A DNA stretch of 64,000 bases from Streptomyces sp. NBC_01317 (GCF_035961655.1 NZ_CP108393.1:5103001-5167000), one strand, 5' to 3'; positions 44,828 through 54,077 are shown, counted from the first letter of the stretch. Notes: generated by a model not told the origin, from the letters alone. Made by a program: numbers and translations.

Positions 44828-45598
44828 TCAGCTCGTGCGGCCCTTGGCGTCGAACGCCTTCATCCGGTCGAGCACGCCGTCGGCGGTGGGGTGGAGCATC
44901 TCGTCGACGATCCGGCCGTCGGCGAGGAAGATCACCCGGTCGGCGTAGGACGCGGCCACCGGGTCGTGGGTCACCATGACGACCGTCTGGCCCAGCTCCC
45001 GCACGGAGTTGCGGAGGAAGCCCAGCACCTCGGCGCCCGCGCGCGAGTCCAGGTTCCCGGTCGGCTCGTCGCCGAAGATGATCTCCGGCTGCGAGGCCAG
45101 GGCGCGGGCGACGGCGACCCGTTGCTGCTGGCCGCCGGAGAGCTGGGTGGGCCGGTGGCCGAGCCGGTCGGCCAGGCCGATCATGGTGATGACCTGGTCG
45201 AGCCAGGCCTTGTCGGGCTTGCGGCCCGCGATGTCCATGGGAAGCGTGATGTTCTCCAGCGCCGACAGCGTGGGCAGCAGGTTGAACGCCTGGAAGATGA
45301 AGCCGATCTTGTCCCGGCGGAGCTGGGTGAGCTGCTTGTCCTTGAGGGAGCCCAGCTCGGTGTCCCCGATCCGTACGGACCCGGCGCTGAAGCTGTCGAG
45401 GCCGGCGACGCAGTGCATCAGCGTCGACTTGCCGGAACCGGACGGGCCCATGATGGCGGTGAACTCGCCCTGGCCGAAGTCCACACTGACCTGGTCGAGG
45501 GCGACCACCTGGGTCTCGCCCTGTCCGTAGACCTTCGACAGCCCGGAGGCGCGGGCGGCCACGGCGGTGGCGCGGTGGGCGAGCGGGGTGGTGGTCAC
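44828..45598 (-). CDS. ABC transporter ATP-binding protein (second system)
   Basis: A 256-residue MacB/LolD-type ATPase with GPSGSGKSTLMH, FQAFNLLPTLSAL, LSGGQQQRVAVARALA, IIFGDEPTGNLDS and VTHDPVAASYADRV, nearly identical in these regions to the ATPase at 5016. The start is GTG at 45598. It is the first gene of the operon; two direct repeats lie about 150-190 bp upstream. Confidence 0.93.
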   Translation of the reverse strand: MTTTPLAHRATAVAARASGLSKVYGQGETQVVALDQVSVDFGQGEFTAIMGPSGSGKSTLMHCVAGLDSFSAGSVRIGDTELGSLKDKQLTQLRRDKIGFIFQAFNLLPTLSALENITLPMDIAGRKPDKAWLDQVITMIGLADRLGHRPTQLSGGQQQRVAVARALASQPEIIFGDEPTGNLDSRAGAEVLGFLRNSVRELGQTVVMVTHDPVAASYADRVIFLADGRIVDEMLHPTADGVLDRMKAFDAKGRTS

Positions 45599-45984
45599 GG
45601 CGGGGGACTCCTGTCGACGCGCTGAGTGGACCCCTTCATCGTCTCGGCCGTCCGGCGGCGGTGCGTCAGCCCCGATGCCCGTTCCCGGGGCCCTCTTGGG
45701 ACTGACCGGAGCCCGTCCGGCTCCTCCTCGGGGATGACACCACCCCTGAGACAGGTACGACCTGCCCCCGGACAGGTACGACTTGAGTGACCGGGCGGCG
45801 ACTTTTCGTCATTTCCGTACGCCGCAGTAGGTAATGACCACCCGCGCCCACCATGTGTCGATGGCTCATTCCATGTGCTGACGCACCCTCAGGTGTCAGT
45901 AAAATAAGACAACATCGGGCCATGGGGCTGAAATTCGGGGCGCGCGCCCCGATATGCTCGTGTGCCAACGCGGAGCCGCGCCAC
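45599..45984. promoter_or_regulatory. Divergent region between ABC operon and bldA
   Basis: A 386-bp gene-free gap. It holds two direct repeats GACAGGTACGACYTG at 45750-45764 and 45771-45785, exactly 21 bp apart (two helical turns), which suit cooperative binding by one regulator on one DNA face. Nearer bldA it holds a perfect palindrome at 45935-45952, listed separately. No small gene with a ribosome site was seen. Confidence 0.6.
45935..45958 (+). promoter_or_regulatory. Palindrome and -10-like box before bldA
   Basis: TCGGGGCGCGCGCCCCGA (45935-45952) is a perfect 18-bp palindrome, followed at once by TATGCT (45953-45958), a plausible -10 element 26 bp before the mature tRNA 5' end. The palindrome fills the spacer of that promoter, so a protein bound there should affect bldA transcription. 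Confidence 0.5.
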
Positions 45985-46068
45985 GCCCGGGTGGTGGAAT
46001 GCAGACACGGCGAGCTTAAACCTCGCTGCCCCTCTCGGGGCGTACCGGTTCAAGTCCGGTTCCGGGCA
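45985..46068 (+). tRNA. bldA: tRNA-Leu (UAA anticodon), bldA
   Basis: An 84-nt type II tRNA: acceptor GCCCGGG (45985-45991) pairs with TCCGGGC (46061-46067), discriminator A46068, D-loop with GGTGGAATGC, anticodon stem GCGAG/CTCGC with loop CTTAAAC giving anticodon TAA at 46017-46019, long variable arm CCCCTCTCGGGG, and T-loop GGTTCAAGTCC. CCA is not encoded. This is the only tRNA that reads UUA well in Streptomyces, and bldA is known to govern aerial growth and antibiotic genes through TTA codons. Confidence 0.97.
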
Positions 46069-46284
46069 CATATCCGACTTTTCATTCCCCACCGGAAGCC
46101 CTCATTCCGGTCCGACGACTTCTCCGCCCGGGCCGGCCGGCCCGCCGTCGCTCCGCCGGTGTGATGGACGGCACCCGTTTCGGGTCACGATCCCGGAAAG
46201 ATCCTCCCGGAGCAGTAGGGTGTTCCTTTTGCTCGCCCATTACTCTTGTGCCAAGGCCGCGCTGGGTGGCCATGGAGGAGTGAG

Positions 46285-47145
46285 ATGAGGAGCACCAACC
46301 CGGTCTTCTCGCGGCGGGGCTTCAGCCGCGACAACGGCCAAGCGGGCTTCACCGCGGCACCGGCCGGGGGCCCCGCCGTAGGAACCAACCCCTACGCGAC
46401 CAACCCTTACGCGCCTCAGCAGGGCACTCAGCTCGGCGGCCCGCAGGCGCCCGCCCGCGCGGACGTCATGACGATCGACGACGTCGTGGCCCGTACGGCC
46501 ATGACGCTGGGCACGGTCGTGCTCACGGCGGTCCTGTCCTGGGTCCTGCTGCCGGTGGACGACGCGAACCTCGGGAAGTCGTACGGCATCGCCATCGGCG
46601 CCGCGCTCATCGCCTTCGTCTTCGCGATGATCCAGTCGTTCAAGCGCACGCCGGTCCCGGCGCTGATCTTCGCGTACGCCGCCTTCGAGGGTGTCTTCCT
46701 CGGGGTCATCAGCAACGCGGTGAGCACGTACATCTCGCCGGGTGTCGTGATCCAGGCCGTGCTCGGCACGATGGCGGTCTTCGCCGGCGTGCTGATCGCG
46801 TACAAGATGCGCTGGATCCGGGTCACCCGCCGTTTCTACGGCTTCGTGATGGCCGCGGCGATGGGCTTCCTGATCCTGATGGCGGTCAACGCGCTGTTCG
46901 CCCTGTTCGGCGGCGGTGACGGCCTCGGCTTCCGCAGCGGCGGCCTCGGCATTCTCTTCGGCGTGGTCGGCATCATCCTCGGCGCGTGCTTCCTGGCTCT
47001 GGACTTCAAGCAGGTCGAGGACGGCGTCGCGTACGGCGCTCCGCGCGAGGAGTCCTGGCTGGCGGCCTTCGGCCTCACCGTGACGCTCGTGTGGATCTAC
47101 ACGGAGATGCTGCGGGTCCTGTCGATCCTTCAGGGCAACGACTGA
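46285..47145 (+). CDS. Bax inhibitor-1/YccA family membrane protein
   Basis: A 286-residue protein: an N-terminal cytoplasmic part with NPYATNPYAPQQG, then seven hydrophobic helices (from about residue 68). LGVISNAVSTYISPGVVIQAVLGTMAVF and the late FLALDFKQVEDGVAYGAPREESWLAAFGLTV are typical of the BI-1/DUF4870-like actinobacterial group, where Asp residues in the last helices form a pH/ion site. The role in bacteria is unclear (possible ion leak). ATG 46285 follows GGAGGAG. A very strong terminator follows. Confidence 0.9.
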   Translation: MRSTNPVFSRRGFSRDNGQAGFTAAPAGGPAVGTNPYATNPYAPQQGTQLGGPQAPARADVMTIDDVVARTAMTLGTVVLTAVLSWVLLPVDDANLGKSYGIAIGAALIAFVFAMIQSFKRTPVPALIFAYAAFEGVFLGVISNAVSTYISPGVVIQAVLGTMAVFAGVLIAYKMRWIRVTRRFYGFVMAAAMGFLILMAVNALFALFGGGDGLGFRSGGLGILFGVVGIILGACFLALDFKQVEDGVAYGAPREESWLAAFGLTVTLVWIYTEMLRVLSILQGND

Positions 47146-47200
47146 CGCGGCGCACAGAACGGCTGACGGCGGCACAGAACGGCTGACGCGGCAACAGACA

Positions 47201-47244
47201 GACGCGAAGGGGTCCGTGGCAGGTGCCACGGACCCCTTCGCGTC
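47201..47244. terminator. Perfect 20-bp hairpin terminator
   Basis: GACGCGAAGGGGTCCGTGGC (47201-47220) pairs completely with 47225-47244 around an AGGT loop. It ends the BI-1 gene and lies just before the next small gene. Upstream, 47150-47195 is a direct repeat of CGGCACAGAACGGCTGACG. Confidence 0.9.
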
Positions 47245-47267
47245 GCCCGGGCGCGTAGGGTCGCGGC

Positions 47268-47639
47268 GTGCTCGATACAACGCCCCTGACGGCCGCCGTG
47301 GACCGATTCGCCGACCGCCTGCGGTCCGCCCCCCGCAGCAGGCTCCAGAGGGGCGCGGCGTCCGAGGCGCTGGCGCTGGCGAGGGAGCTGTCCGTACGGG
47401 CCCAGCGCCTCGAAGCGGCCGGCGACGCGAGCGGGGGTGGCGGTGGTGGCGACGCGAGCGGCGCCGGCCCAGCGCCGGAGCCCCGGCTCATGCCGGACGC
47501 CGGGGTCTTCGTGGTCGCGGACCAGCTGACCGTCGCCGCCGCCGACCTGGCCGAGGCATTGCGAACGGCCCCGTCCCTGGTGGAGCTGGACGAGGCCGTG
47601 AGGTCGGTCGAGCGGGCCGTGACCAGAGCGAAGCTCTGA
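47268..47639 (+). CDS. Small helical protein of unknown function
   Basis: A 123-residue Ala/Arg/Leu-rich protein with two predicted helical halves (VDRFADRLRSAPRSRLQRG and LTVAAADLAEALRTAP) joined by a Gly/Ala/Asp linker (SGGGGGGDASGAG). The start is GTG at 47268. I do not recognise a family; it may be a conserved Streptomyces hypothetical. It is convergent with the gene at 47643 with only 3 bp between the stops. Confidence 0.75.
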   Translation: MLDTTPLTAAVDRFADRLRSAPRSRLQRGAASEALALARELSVRAQRLEAAGDASGGGGGGDASGAGPAPEPRLMPDAGVFVVADQLTVAAADLAEALRTAPSLVELDEAVRSVERAVTRAKL

Positions 47640-47642
47640 CGA

Positions 47643-48578
47643 CTAGAGCGAAGCTATGACGCGGTCCGCGAGGATGTAGATGTGCTCCCCGGCGTCCCTG
47701 CCGGTGTCCGCGGCGGGACCGTCGGTCGAGAAGGTCAGCGTGTACGCCCCGGAGACTCCCGAGCCGCCCAGCAGGAACGGCGCGCCGCCCTGCCGCAGGG
47801 ACTCGGCCAGCCGCTCCGCGGTCTCGCGGTGGCCGGGCGTCATGCAGAGCGTGGTGCCGTCGGTGAAGACGTAGACGTCGAGCGTGCCCAGCGGTCCCGG
47901 CCGTACGTCCGCCAGTGCCGTACGGGTCTCGGCGAGCTCTTCGAGCCGGGCGACGGTGCGTTCGTGGTCGGTGACCACGGGCGTCTGCACCGGTACGAAG
48001 TCCGGGTGCGAGGGGTGCCGGCGACGGGCGGCGGCCAGCTCGGGAGAGTCCTCGGCGTACTCGCCGGCGAACTCGCTCACCTCACTGACCTCGCTCAGGT
48101 CGGGCAGGTCGGCGAAGGTGTCGTCCGCGTCGGTGAACCCGCCGCCGTCGAGGGCGTCGAGGTCCAGGGAGTCCAGCGCGTCCACGGACTCCAGGGACTC
48201 CAGTCCGGCGAAGTCGGCCTGGCGGGGCACGTAGAAGGGGCCGCCCTCCTCGGTGCCGAGCCCGGCGAGACCGCCCAGCAGGGACGGGGTGTCGGCCGCG
48301 TCGCGGGCCTCCTGCGCGGCCCAGAAGGCACGCGCCTCGGCCAGCTCGCGCTCGCGCTCCTCGGCCAGGGCCTCGGCGACGGCGGAACGTATCTCCTCGG
48401 TCGGTGTGGCGCTTCTGGCCTGCGGTACGGACACGGCGGGCCCGGCGGGGTTCGCGGCCAGCTCACCGCGCAGGGCGGCCACCTCGCGGCGCAGCCCGTG
48501 GGCGGCGTGCAGTGCGGCGACTCCCACGGCCGTCGCGGCGGCCGTGGTCAGCAGCAGGGCAAGAGATGTGGCGCTCAC
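47643..48578 (-). CDS. Membrane-anchored acidic protein, unknown
   Basis: A 311-residue protein with one N-terminal hydrophobic helix (LALLLTTAAATAVGVAALHAA), a helical stretch (EEIRSAVAEALAEERERELAEA), an acidic Leu/Asp/Ser repeat (SLESVDALDSLDLDALDGG), and a C-terminal folded part (LDVYVFTDGTTLCMTPGHRET, AYTLTFSTDG). The GTG at 48578 has GGGAG six bases upstream, better than the in-frame TTG two codons earlier. There is no known family; the anchor and charged body suggest a cell-envelope or scaffold role. Confidence 0.75.
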   Translation of the reverse strand: MSATSLALLLTTAAATAVGVAALHAAHGLRREVAALRGELAANPAGPAVSVPQARSATPTEEIRSAVAEALAEERERELAEARAFWAAQEARDAADTPSLLGGLAGLGTEEGGPFYVPRQADFAGLESLESVDALDSLDLDALDGGGFTDADDTFADLPDLSEVSEVSEFAGEYAEDSPELAAARRRHPSHPDFVPVQTPVVTDHERTVARLEELAETRTALADVRPGPLGTLDVYVFTDGTTLCMTPGHRETAERLAESLRQGGAPFLLGGSGVSGAYTLTFSTDGPAADTGRDAGEHIYILADRVIASL

Positions 48579-48699
48579 TGACAACTCCCGGTCTCAATAG
48601 ATACCCCCGACTTCCTACATCAGCTTGTCGTGGGTGCGGGGCCCGCCGTCAGTGCATTACGTCATGAATGGGACAGGTCTTTGGGCCTTAGGTTTAGTC

Positions 48700-48831
48700 T
48701 CCATCCGGACCTGACCGGCTCAAACGAATCTCCCCGTGGAAGAGGTCACATCCTGGGGGAGATTCAGTCACGACTGGGGATCGGCGAGGACCGGCAGGCT
48801 GGGACGGGGAGGCCCCGGGCGGCCTCCCCGT
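48700..48831 (+). ncRNA. Possible small RNA with two hairpins
   Basis: In the 334-bp gap 48579-48912, a promoter-like GCCTTAGGTTTAGTCT (about 48687-48702) is followed by a hairpin with 10-bp arms (GAATCTCCCC 48726-48735, GGGGAGATTC 48756-48765) and then a terminator-like hairpin (ACGGGGAGGCC 48804-48814, GGCCTCCCCGT 48821-48831). No good ribosome site or protein was seen. The second hairpin also serves the convergent thiolase gene. The ends and the existence of a transcript are guesses. Confidence 0.35.
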
Positions 48832-48912
48832 GCCTCTTCGTGCCAGGTCAGCGGCTCGCCGCCGTACCGAACACGGGCCGCCCCGGGCGGTCCGGGGGCG
48901 GCCCGGACGGGC

Positions 48913-50133
48913 TCAGCTCAGCCGCTCGATCACCATGGCCATGCCCTGGCCGCCGCCCACGCACATCGTCTCCAGGCCGAACTGCTTGTCGTGGAACTGG
49001 AGGCTGTTGATCAGGGTGCCGGTGATGCGGGCGCCGGTCATGCCGAAGGGGTGGCCGACGGCGATCGCGCCGCCGTTGACGTTGAGCTTCTCCAGGGGAA
49101 CGCCCAGGTCACGGTAGGACGGGATGACCTGCGCGGCGAAGGCCTCGTTGATCTCGACCAGGTCGATGTCGCCGATGGTCAGCCCGGCGCGGGAGAGCGC
49201 CTGTCGGGACGCCTCGACCGGGCCGAGGCCCATGATCTCCGGCGACAGGCCGGTGACACCGGTGGAGACGATCCGGGCCAGCGGGGTCAGCCCCAGGTCA
49301 CGGGCCTTGGTGTCGGACATGATCACCAGAGCGGCGGCGCCGTCGTTCAGCGGGCAGCAGTTGCCCGCCGTGACCAGGCCGTCGGGGCGGAACACGGGCT
49401 TGAGGGACTGCGTGCCCTCCAGGGTGACGCCCGCGCGCGGGCCGTCGTCCTTGGTCACCACCGTGCCGTCGGGGGTGGTGACGGGGGTGATCTCCCGCTC
49501 CCAGAAGCCGTTCTTGAGGGCTTCCTCGGCGAGGTTCTGGGACCGTACGCCGAACTCGTCCATGTCCCGGCGGGTGACGCCCTTGAGGCGGGCCAGGTTC
49601 TCCGCCGTCTGCCCCATCGCGATGTACGCGTCCGGGACCAGGCCGTCCTCGCGCGGGTCGTGCCAGCTCGCGCCCTCGCTCTGGGCGACCTCCGCCGTAC
49701 GCGCCTCGGCGTCCGCGAAGAGCGGGTTGTGCGTGCCGGGCATGCCGTCCGACGAGCCGTTGACCTGGCGCGACACCATCTCGACGCCGGCGGAGACGAA
49801 GACGTCGCCCTCGCCCGCCCTGATCGCGTGCATCGCCATGCGGGAGGTCTGGAGCGACGAGGAACAGTAGCGGGTGATCGTGCAGCCGGGGAGGTGGTCC
49901 ATGCCCATCTGCACGGCGACGATGCGGCCGAGGTTGTGCCCCTGCTCGCCGCCGGGCAGCCCGCAGCCCAGCATCAGGTCGTCGATGTCGTGCGGGTCCA
50001 GCTCCGGGATCTTGTCGAGCGCGGTCCGGATGATCGTGGCGGTCAGGTCGTCGGGCCGCAGCTCCTTGAGCGAGCCCTTGAAGGCCCGGCCGATGGGGGA
50101 ACGGGCGGCAGAGACGATCACGGCTTCGGGCAT
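48913..50133 (-). CDS. Acetyl-CoA C-acetyltransferase (thiolase)
   Basis: A 406-residue thiolase that joins or cleaves acyl-CoA units in fatty acid metabolism. It has the active-site Cys90 in [20 protein letters not shown], the late His in [11 protein letters not shown], and the catalytic CVGGGQG near the C-terminus. I use ATG 50133; the extra upstream residues in the long frame are not conserved-looking. A TetR-type dyad lies about 105 bp upstream. It could act in beta-oxidation or acetoacetyl-CoA formation. Confidence 0.93.
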   Translation of the reverse strand: MPEAVIVSAARSPIGRAFKGSLKELRPDDLTATIIRTALDKIPELDPHDIDDLMLGCGLPGGEQGHNLGRIVAVQMGMDHLPGCTITRYCSSSLQTSRMAMHAIRAGEGDVFVSAGVEMVSRQVNGSSDGMPGTHNPLFADAEARTAEVAQSEGASWHDPREDGLVPDAYIAMGQTAENLARLKGVTRRDMDEFGVRSQNLAEEALKNGFWEREITPVTTPDGTVVTKDDGPRAGVTLEGTQSLKPVFRPDGLVTAGNCCPLNDGAAALVIMSDTKARDLGLTPLARIVSTGVTGLSPEIMGLGPVEASRQALSRAGLTIGDIDLVEINEAFAAQVIPSYRDLGVPLEKLNVNGGAIAVGHPFGMTGARITGTLINSLQFHDKQFGLETMCVGGGQGMAMVIERLS

Positions 50134-50452
50134 CGGACGGCTCCCAGGGTGCTGGACGGCGAAAGCGGGACTCTCTGGGAAGTTACCCGTACGTAGCGCT
50201 CGGGTCACCGAGCCGGCCGTGTGATGCGGACCTCTTTTCTAAGCGCTTGCTCAGCTGGGGTGGTGCGGGCGCAGGGTGCGGGGGCGTACACGTAGCGCAC
50301 GCGTACGCCCGGCGTACCGGGGCGCGCGGTCGGTTTCTGTTACGCACCGGATCGCGGCCCGACTCTGGCGCGATTCGCGCGCCACCGTCCCCGGGCGGTG
50401 GCCGCCCATGATCGGTATGCGCCACTCCCTCCATACCGGTGGCGCGCGGCCG
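50134..50452. promoter_or_regulatory. Gap with TetR-like dyad and hairpin
   Basis: A 319-bp gene-free gap. TCTAAGCGCTTGCTCA (50238-50253), centred on AAGCGCTT, resembles half of the TGAGCAAGCGCTTGCTCA palindromes used by TetR-type fatty-acid regulators, and precedes the thiolase gene. GCGCCAC (50419-50425) and GTGGCGC (50439-50445) can form a terminator for the SGNH hydrolase gene. Confidence 0.45.
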
Positions 50453-51616
50453 TCAGGTCTGCTGGGGGGTCGTCCCCTGGCGCGCCCTGCGGGCCCGGCG
50501 CGCCTCGGCGGGGGTCTCGGCGTCCGGGTCCGCGACGCTCGCGCCCCGGGGGGTGGTGTTGTGCGGGGCGGCCTCCTGGGAAGCGAGGTCCTGGGCAGCC
50601 GCGTCCTCGTCCTGGGAGGCCGCCTCCTGGGGGGCCACGTCCACCGGCGTGACCGGGTGCCTGCGCCGCCGGTGTTTCAGCAGGGCCCACGGCCCGCGCG
50701 CCCCCGTGACCTCCGTGCCCGCCCGGGACGCGGCGGCCGAGGCGGCCTTGGCCACCGGGAGCATGTCCTCGTCGCGCGACACGTCGAGGTGATCGGTCTC
50801 CGGCCACAGGCCCAGCACCGCGCACAGTGTCGGCAGGACGGCCATCGACGCCGTCGCGTACCCCTCGGCCGACGGGTGGTAGTTGTCAGGACCGAACAGC
50901 TCCCGGGGGTTCTCCGCGAACTCGGGCCCGAGCAGGTCGCCCAGCGAGACCGTACGGGCCCCCTGCTGGACCGCCACGATCGTCTGCGCCGCCGCCAGTT
51001 GCCGGCTCACCCGGCGGGCCAGATAGCGCAGCGGCTGGTACACCGGCTCGATCGTGCCGAGGTCGGGACAGGTCCCCACGACCACCTCGGCGCCCGCCGT
51101 CCGCAGCCGCCGTACCGCCGCCGACAGGTACCGCACCGAGCGGGTCGCCGACATCCGGTGGGTGACGTCGTTGGCACCGATCATGATCACGCAGACCTCC
51201 GGCGGCTCCGCGCCGGACAGCAGGAGCGTCACCTGCCGGTCCAGGTCGTCGGAGCGCGCCCCCGGCAGCGCCACGTTCCGCAGGTCCACCGGCCGCTCCG
51301 CGACCGCCGCCAGCCCCGAGGCCAGCAGCGCCCCCGGGGTCTGCCCCGCCCGGCGCACGCCCTGCCCCGCCGCCGTCGAATCGCCCAGCATGCCCATCCG
51401 CAGCGGATCGGTGTGCCCGAAGGCCAGTCCGTACCACCCGTTGCCGCTCGGCGGTACGGGTGCGATCCCGCCGCCCACCGACCGCTTCGCCAGCTGCGCC
51501 TCCGCCAGCAGGATCCCCACGCCGGCCGCGCCGATCAGGCCGATGCTCCCGCCCCCGTAGGCCGCGCCCGCCGCGATCCGCCGTGCCACCCTCGCCCTCG
51601 ACACAGTCCGAGCCAC
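50453..51616 (-). CDS. SGNH/GDSL-family hydrolase
   Basis: A 387-residue esterase-like protein. It has a hydrophobic N-terminal segment (GGGSIGLIGAAGVGILLAEAQL, likely an anchor or signal), block I GDSTAAGQG with the nucleophile Ser, block III IMIGANDVTH, and block V DNYHPSAEGY with Asp and His, completing the triad. The C-terminal 110 residues are basic then Gln/Asp/Ala-rich and look disordered. Start GTG 51616. It is probably secreted or membrane-bound and acts on an ester of unknown nature. Confidence 0.9.
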   Translation of the reverse strand: MARTVSRARVARRIAAGAAYGGGSIGLIGAAGVGILLAEAQLAKRSVGGGIAPVPPSGNGWYGLAFGHTDPLRMGMLGDSTAAGQGVRRAGQTPGALLASGLAAVAERPVDLRNVALPGARSDDLDRQVTLLLSGAEPPEVCVIMIGANDVTHRMSATRSVRYLSAAVRRLRTAGAEVVVGTCPDLGTIEPVYQPLRYLARRVSRQLAAAQTIVAVQQGARTVSLGDLLGPEFAENPRELFGPDNYHPSAEGYATASMAVLPTLCAVLGLWPETDHLDVSRDEDMLPVAKAASAAASRAGTEVTGARGPWALLKHRRRRHPVTPVDVAPQEAASQDEDAAAQDLASQEAAPHNTTPRGASVADPDAETPAEARRARRARQGTTPQQT

Positions 51617-51758
51617 CTCCTCCTCGCCGCACGCCGTACGCCGCGCGCCCTACGCGTGAGTACGTACACCAGCTAACTGCCCCGTAAGGCCCGTCGCCCA
51701 ATCTCGCGCGTCTCCGCATACGCTGGCCGGACCATCACGGAGACCCCGGAGACATACG

Positions 51759-53165
51759 GTGCAATTCCACGACTCGATGATCAGTCTGGTTGGCAATACC
51801 CCGCTGTTGAAACTGAACAGCGTGACCACGGGCATTCGGGCGACAGTCCTTGCCAAGGTCGAATACTTCAACCCGGGCGGTTCGGTGAAGGACCGGATCG
51901 CCCTGCGCATGATCGAGGCGGCGGAGCAGAGCGGAGAGCTCCAGCCGGGCGGCACGATCGTCGAACCGACCAGCGGCAACACCGGCGTCGGACTCGCGAT
52001 CGTGGCCCAGCAGAAGGGCTACAAGTGCGTCTTCGTGTGCCCTGACAAGGTGTCCACGGACAAGATCAACGTCATGCGCGCGTACGGCGCCGAGGTCGTC
52101 GTCTGCCCGACGGCGGTCGACCCCAGCCACCCGGAGTCGTACTACAACGTCTCCGACCGGCTGGTCGCGGAGACGCCGGGCGCCTGGAAGCCGGACCAGT
52201 ACAGCAACCCGAACAACCCCCGCTCGCACTACGAGACCACCGGTCCGGAGCTGTGGGAGCAGACAGAGGGGAAAATCACCCATTTTGTGGCCGGTGTGGG
52301 CACCGGCGGCACCATCTCGGGCACCGGCCGCTACCTCAAGGAGGTCAGCGGCGGCAGCGTGCGCGTCGTCGGCGCCGACCCCGAGGGGTCCGTCTACTCG
52401 GGCGGCTCGGGCCGGCCGTACCTGGTCGAGGGGGTCGGTGAGGACTTCTGGCCGACGGCGTACGACAGCACGGTGACGGACGAGATCGTCGCCGTCTCCG
52501 ACAAGGACTCGTTCCGGATGACCCGCCGGCTCGCCAAGGAGGAGGGGCTGCTCGTCGGTGGCTCCTGCGGGATGGCGGTCGTGGCGGCGCTGAAGGTCGC
52601 CGAGGGGCTCGGCCCCGACGACGTCGTGGTCGTCCTGCTGCCGGACAGCGGGCGCGGCTACCTCAGCAAGATCTTCAACGACGAGTGGATGAACGACTAC
52701 GGGTTCCTGGAGCAGACCGGGGGCGCGGCGGCCGTCGGTGACGTCCTGCGGCACAAGGAGGGCCCCATCCCGACGCTCCTCCACATGCACCCGGAGGAAA
52801 CGGTCGGCCAGGCCATCGAGGTCCTGCGGGAGTACGGCGTCTCCCAGATGCCCATCGTGAAGCCGGGCGCGGGACACCCGGACGTGATGGCCGCCGAGAT
52901 CATCGGCTCGGTGGTCGAACGGGACCTCCTGGACGCGCTGTTCACCCAGCGGGCCGCGCTCGGTGACGCGCTGGAGAAGCACATGTCGGGGCCGCTGCCG
53001 CAGGTCGGTTCCGGTGAGGCGGTGGCCGACCTGATGGCCGCGCTGAGCGGCTCGGACGGCGCCGACGCGGCGATCGTGCTGGTGGAGGGGAAGCCGACCG
53101 GTGTCGTGAGCAGGCAGGATCTGCTGGCGTTCCTGTCCAAGGACGTGCCCCACCCGGCACATTGA
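51759..53165 (+). CDS. Cystathionine beta-synthase
   Basis: A 468-residue PLP enzyme that condenses serine and homocysteine to cystathionine (transsulfuration). It has LVGNTPLLKLN, PLP Lys44 in NPGGSVKDR, TSGNTG at 71-76, GVGTGGTISGTGRYL and the LPDSGRGYLSKIFND end of the catalytic core (about 310). Then comes a C-terminal pair of CBS motifs (about 345-465; LHMHPEETVGQAIEVL, PTGVVSRQDLLAFL), which may bind nucleotides and regulate. Start GTG 51759. The CBS pair separates it from plain cysteine synthases. Confidence 0.94.
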   Translation: MQFHDSMISLVGNTPLLKLNSVTTGIRATVLAKVEYFNPGGSVKDRIALRMIEAAEQSGELQPGGTIVEPTSGNTGVGLAIVAQQKGYKCVFVCPDKVSTDKINVMRAYGAEVVVCPTAVDPSHPESYYNVSDRLVAETPGAWKPDQYSNPNNPRSHYETTGPELWEQTEGKITHFVAGVGTGGTISGTGRYLKEVSGGSVRVVGADPEGSVYSGGSGRPYLVEGVGEDFWPTAYDSTVTDEIVAVSDKDSFRMTRRLAKEEGLLVGGSCGMAVVAALKVAEGLGPDDVVVVLLPDSGRGYLSKIFNDEWMNDYGFLEQTGGAAAVGDVLRHKEGPIPTLLHMHPEETVGQAIEVLREYGVSQMPIVKPGAGHPDVMAAEIIGSVVERDLLDALFTQRAALGDALEKHMSGPLPQVGSGEAVADLMAALSGSDGADAAIVLVEGKPTGVVSRQDLLAFLSKDVPHPAH

Positions 53166-53172
53166 CCCGGGG

Positions 53173-53393
53173 TTTCGCGCATTCGCGAAAGTGGTACGAG
53201 GGCGACACGTCCACGCAGCACCCGCTTAACACGCGTACGGCACATTGGTTGTTGTCGGCGTCACGGACTACGGAGCGGCTCCCGGACCTCCATGGACGCC
53301 CAGGACACGAGAACCGGCCCTGACCCGGATCGTGTCCCTCGCGGGGACCGTCGTCGTCCCGCCCCCCAGCAATGGGGGTGCGGCGGTCCCCGC
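53173..53393. terminator. Two hairpins after the beta-synthase gene
   Basis: TTTCGCG (53173-53179) pairs with CGCGAAA (53184-53190), 8 bp after the stop. Further on, GCGGGGACCG (53341-53350) pairs with CGGTCCCCGC (53384-53393) with an inner CCGCCCCCC/GGGGGTGCGG stem, followed by TTACTTTTTCCC, a rare U-rich end for this genome. The 306-bp gap between the two convergent genes otherwise holds nothing I recognise. Confidence 0.65.
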
Positions 53394-53471
53394 GCTTACT
53401 TTTTCCCGGACGCGCTCACGTTTCCCGTTTTCCCCCCGTTTCCTTGGCTTCCGGGCGCGGGACCGCGCCTG

Positions 53472-53882
53472 TCAGTCCTCCCAGTCGGATTCGCGCCGCC
53501 GCCGTGCGGCCCACGGCCAGCCGTGCGACGAATGCACCGTGTTGACCGCCACGATGCCCAGCCAGCACACGACCAGCCCCTTGGTGCCGGCCACGGCGGC
53601 GATCGCGGACAGCGGGATGGCGAGGATCAGCGAGATGATGCCGAACCCGAACCGCTCCCCGAACCCCTGGGGCCCGGCCGGCGAGCGGCTGCTGCGGGCC
53701 GCCGACATCTGCTGTTCGGCGAGCTGGCGCCGTACCCGGCGGTCGACCGTCCCGTCGAGGCGCTGCTCGACCTTCTCCAGGAACGACTCGACGAGCGCGG
53801 GCTCGTACTCCGCCCCCAGCTCCCGGCGGGCCTGAAGGGTCGCGTCGAGCTCCTTCTTGAGCTCAGGATCGAAGGCTTCCAT
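53472..53882 (-). CDS. Small membrane protein of unknown function
   Basis: A 136-residue protein: acidic, helical N-terminus (MEAFDPELKKELDATLQARR), basic coiled segment (LDGTVDRRVRRQLAEQQM), then two hydrophobic stretches (FGIISLILAIPLSAIAAVAG and VVCWLGIVAVNTV) and a charged end (ARRRRESDWED). The ATG at 53882 gives the first acidic helix directly. No family recognised; likely a conserved actinobacterial membrane protein. Confidence 0.78.
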   Translation of the reverse strand: MEAFDPELKKELDATLQARRELGAEYEPALVESFLEKVEQRLDGTVDRRVRRQLAEQQMSAARSSRSPAGPQGFGERFGFGIISLILAIPLSAIAAVAGTKGLVVCWLGIVAVNTVHSSHGWPWAARRRRESDWED

Positions 53883-54077
53883 GCGGACCACCGTACGAAG
53901 CGGGAGTGCTTCCGGTCCCTGGGGGTAACCCCCCATTTCCCGGTCCCCGGGACGGGCCGGCTCCGACGCCCAGGCATTCGCCTCACGTTCACCCGGTGAA
54001 CATCCTGCGCTCAGCGGGCGGCGACAACATCGGCAGACTCGAACGGCCCTTCCGTCGGAAGACATCCAAGGAGACCC

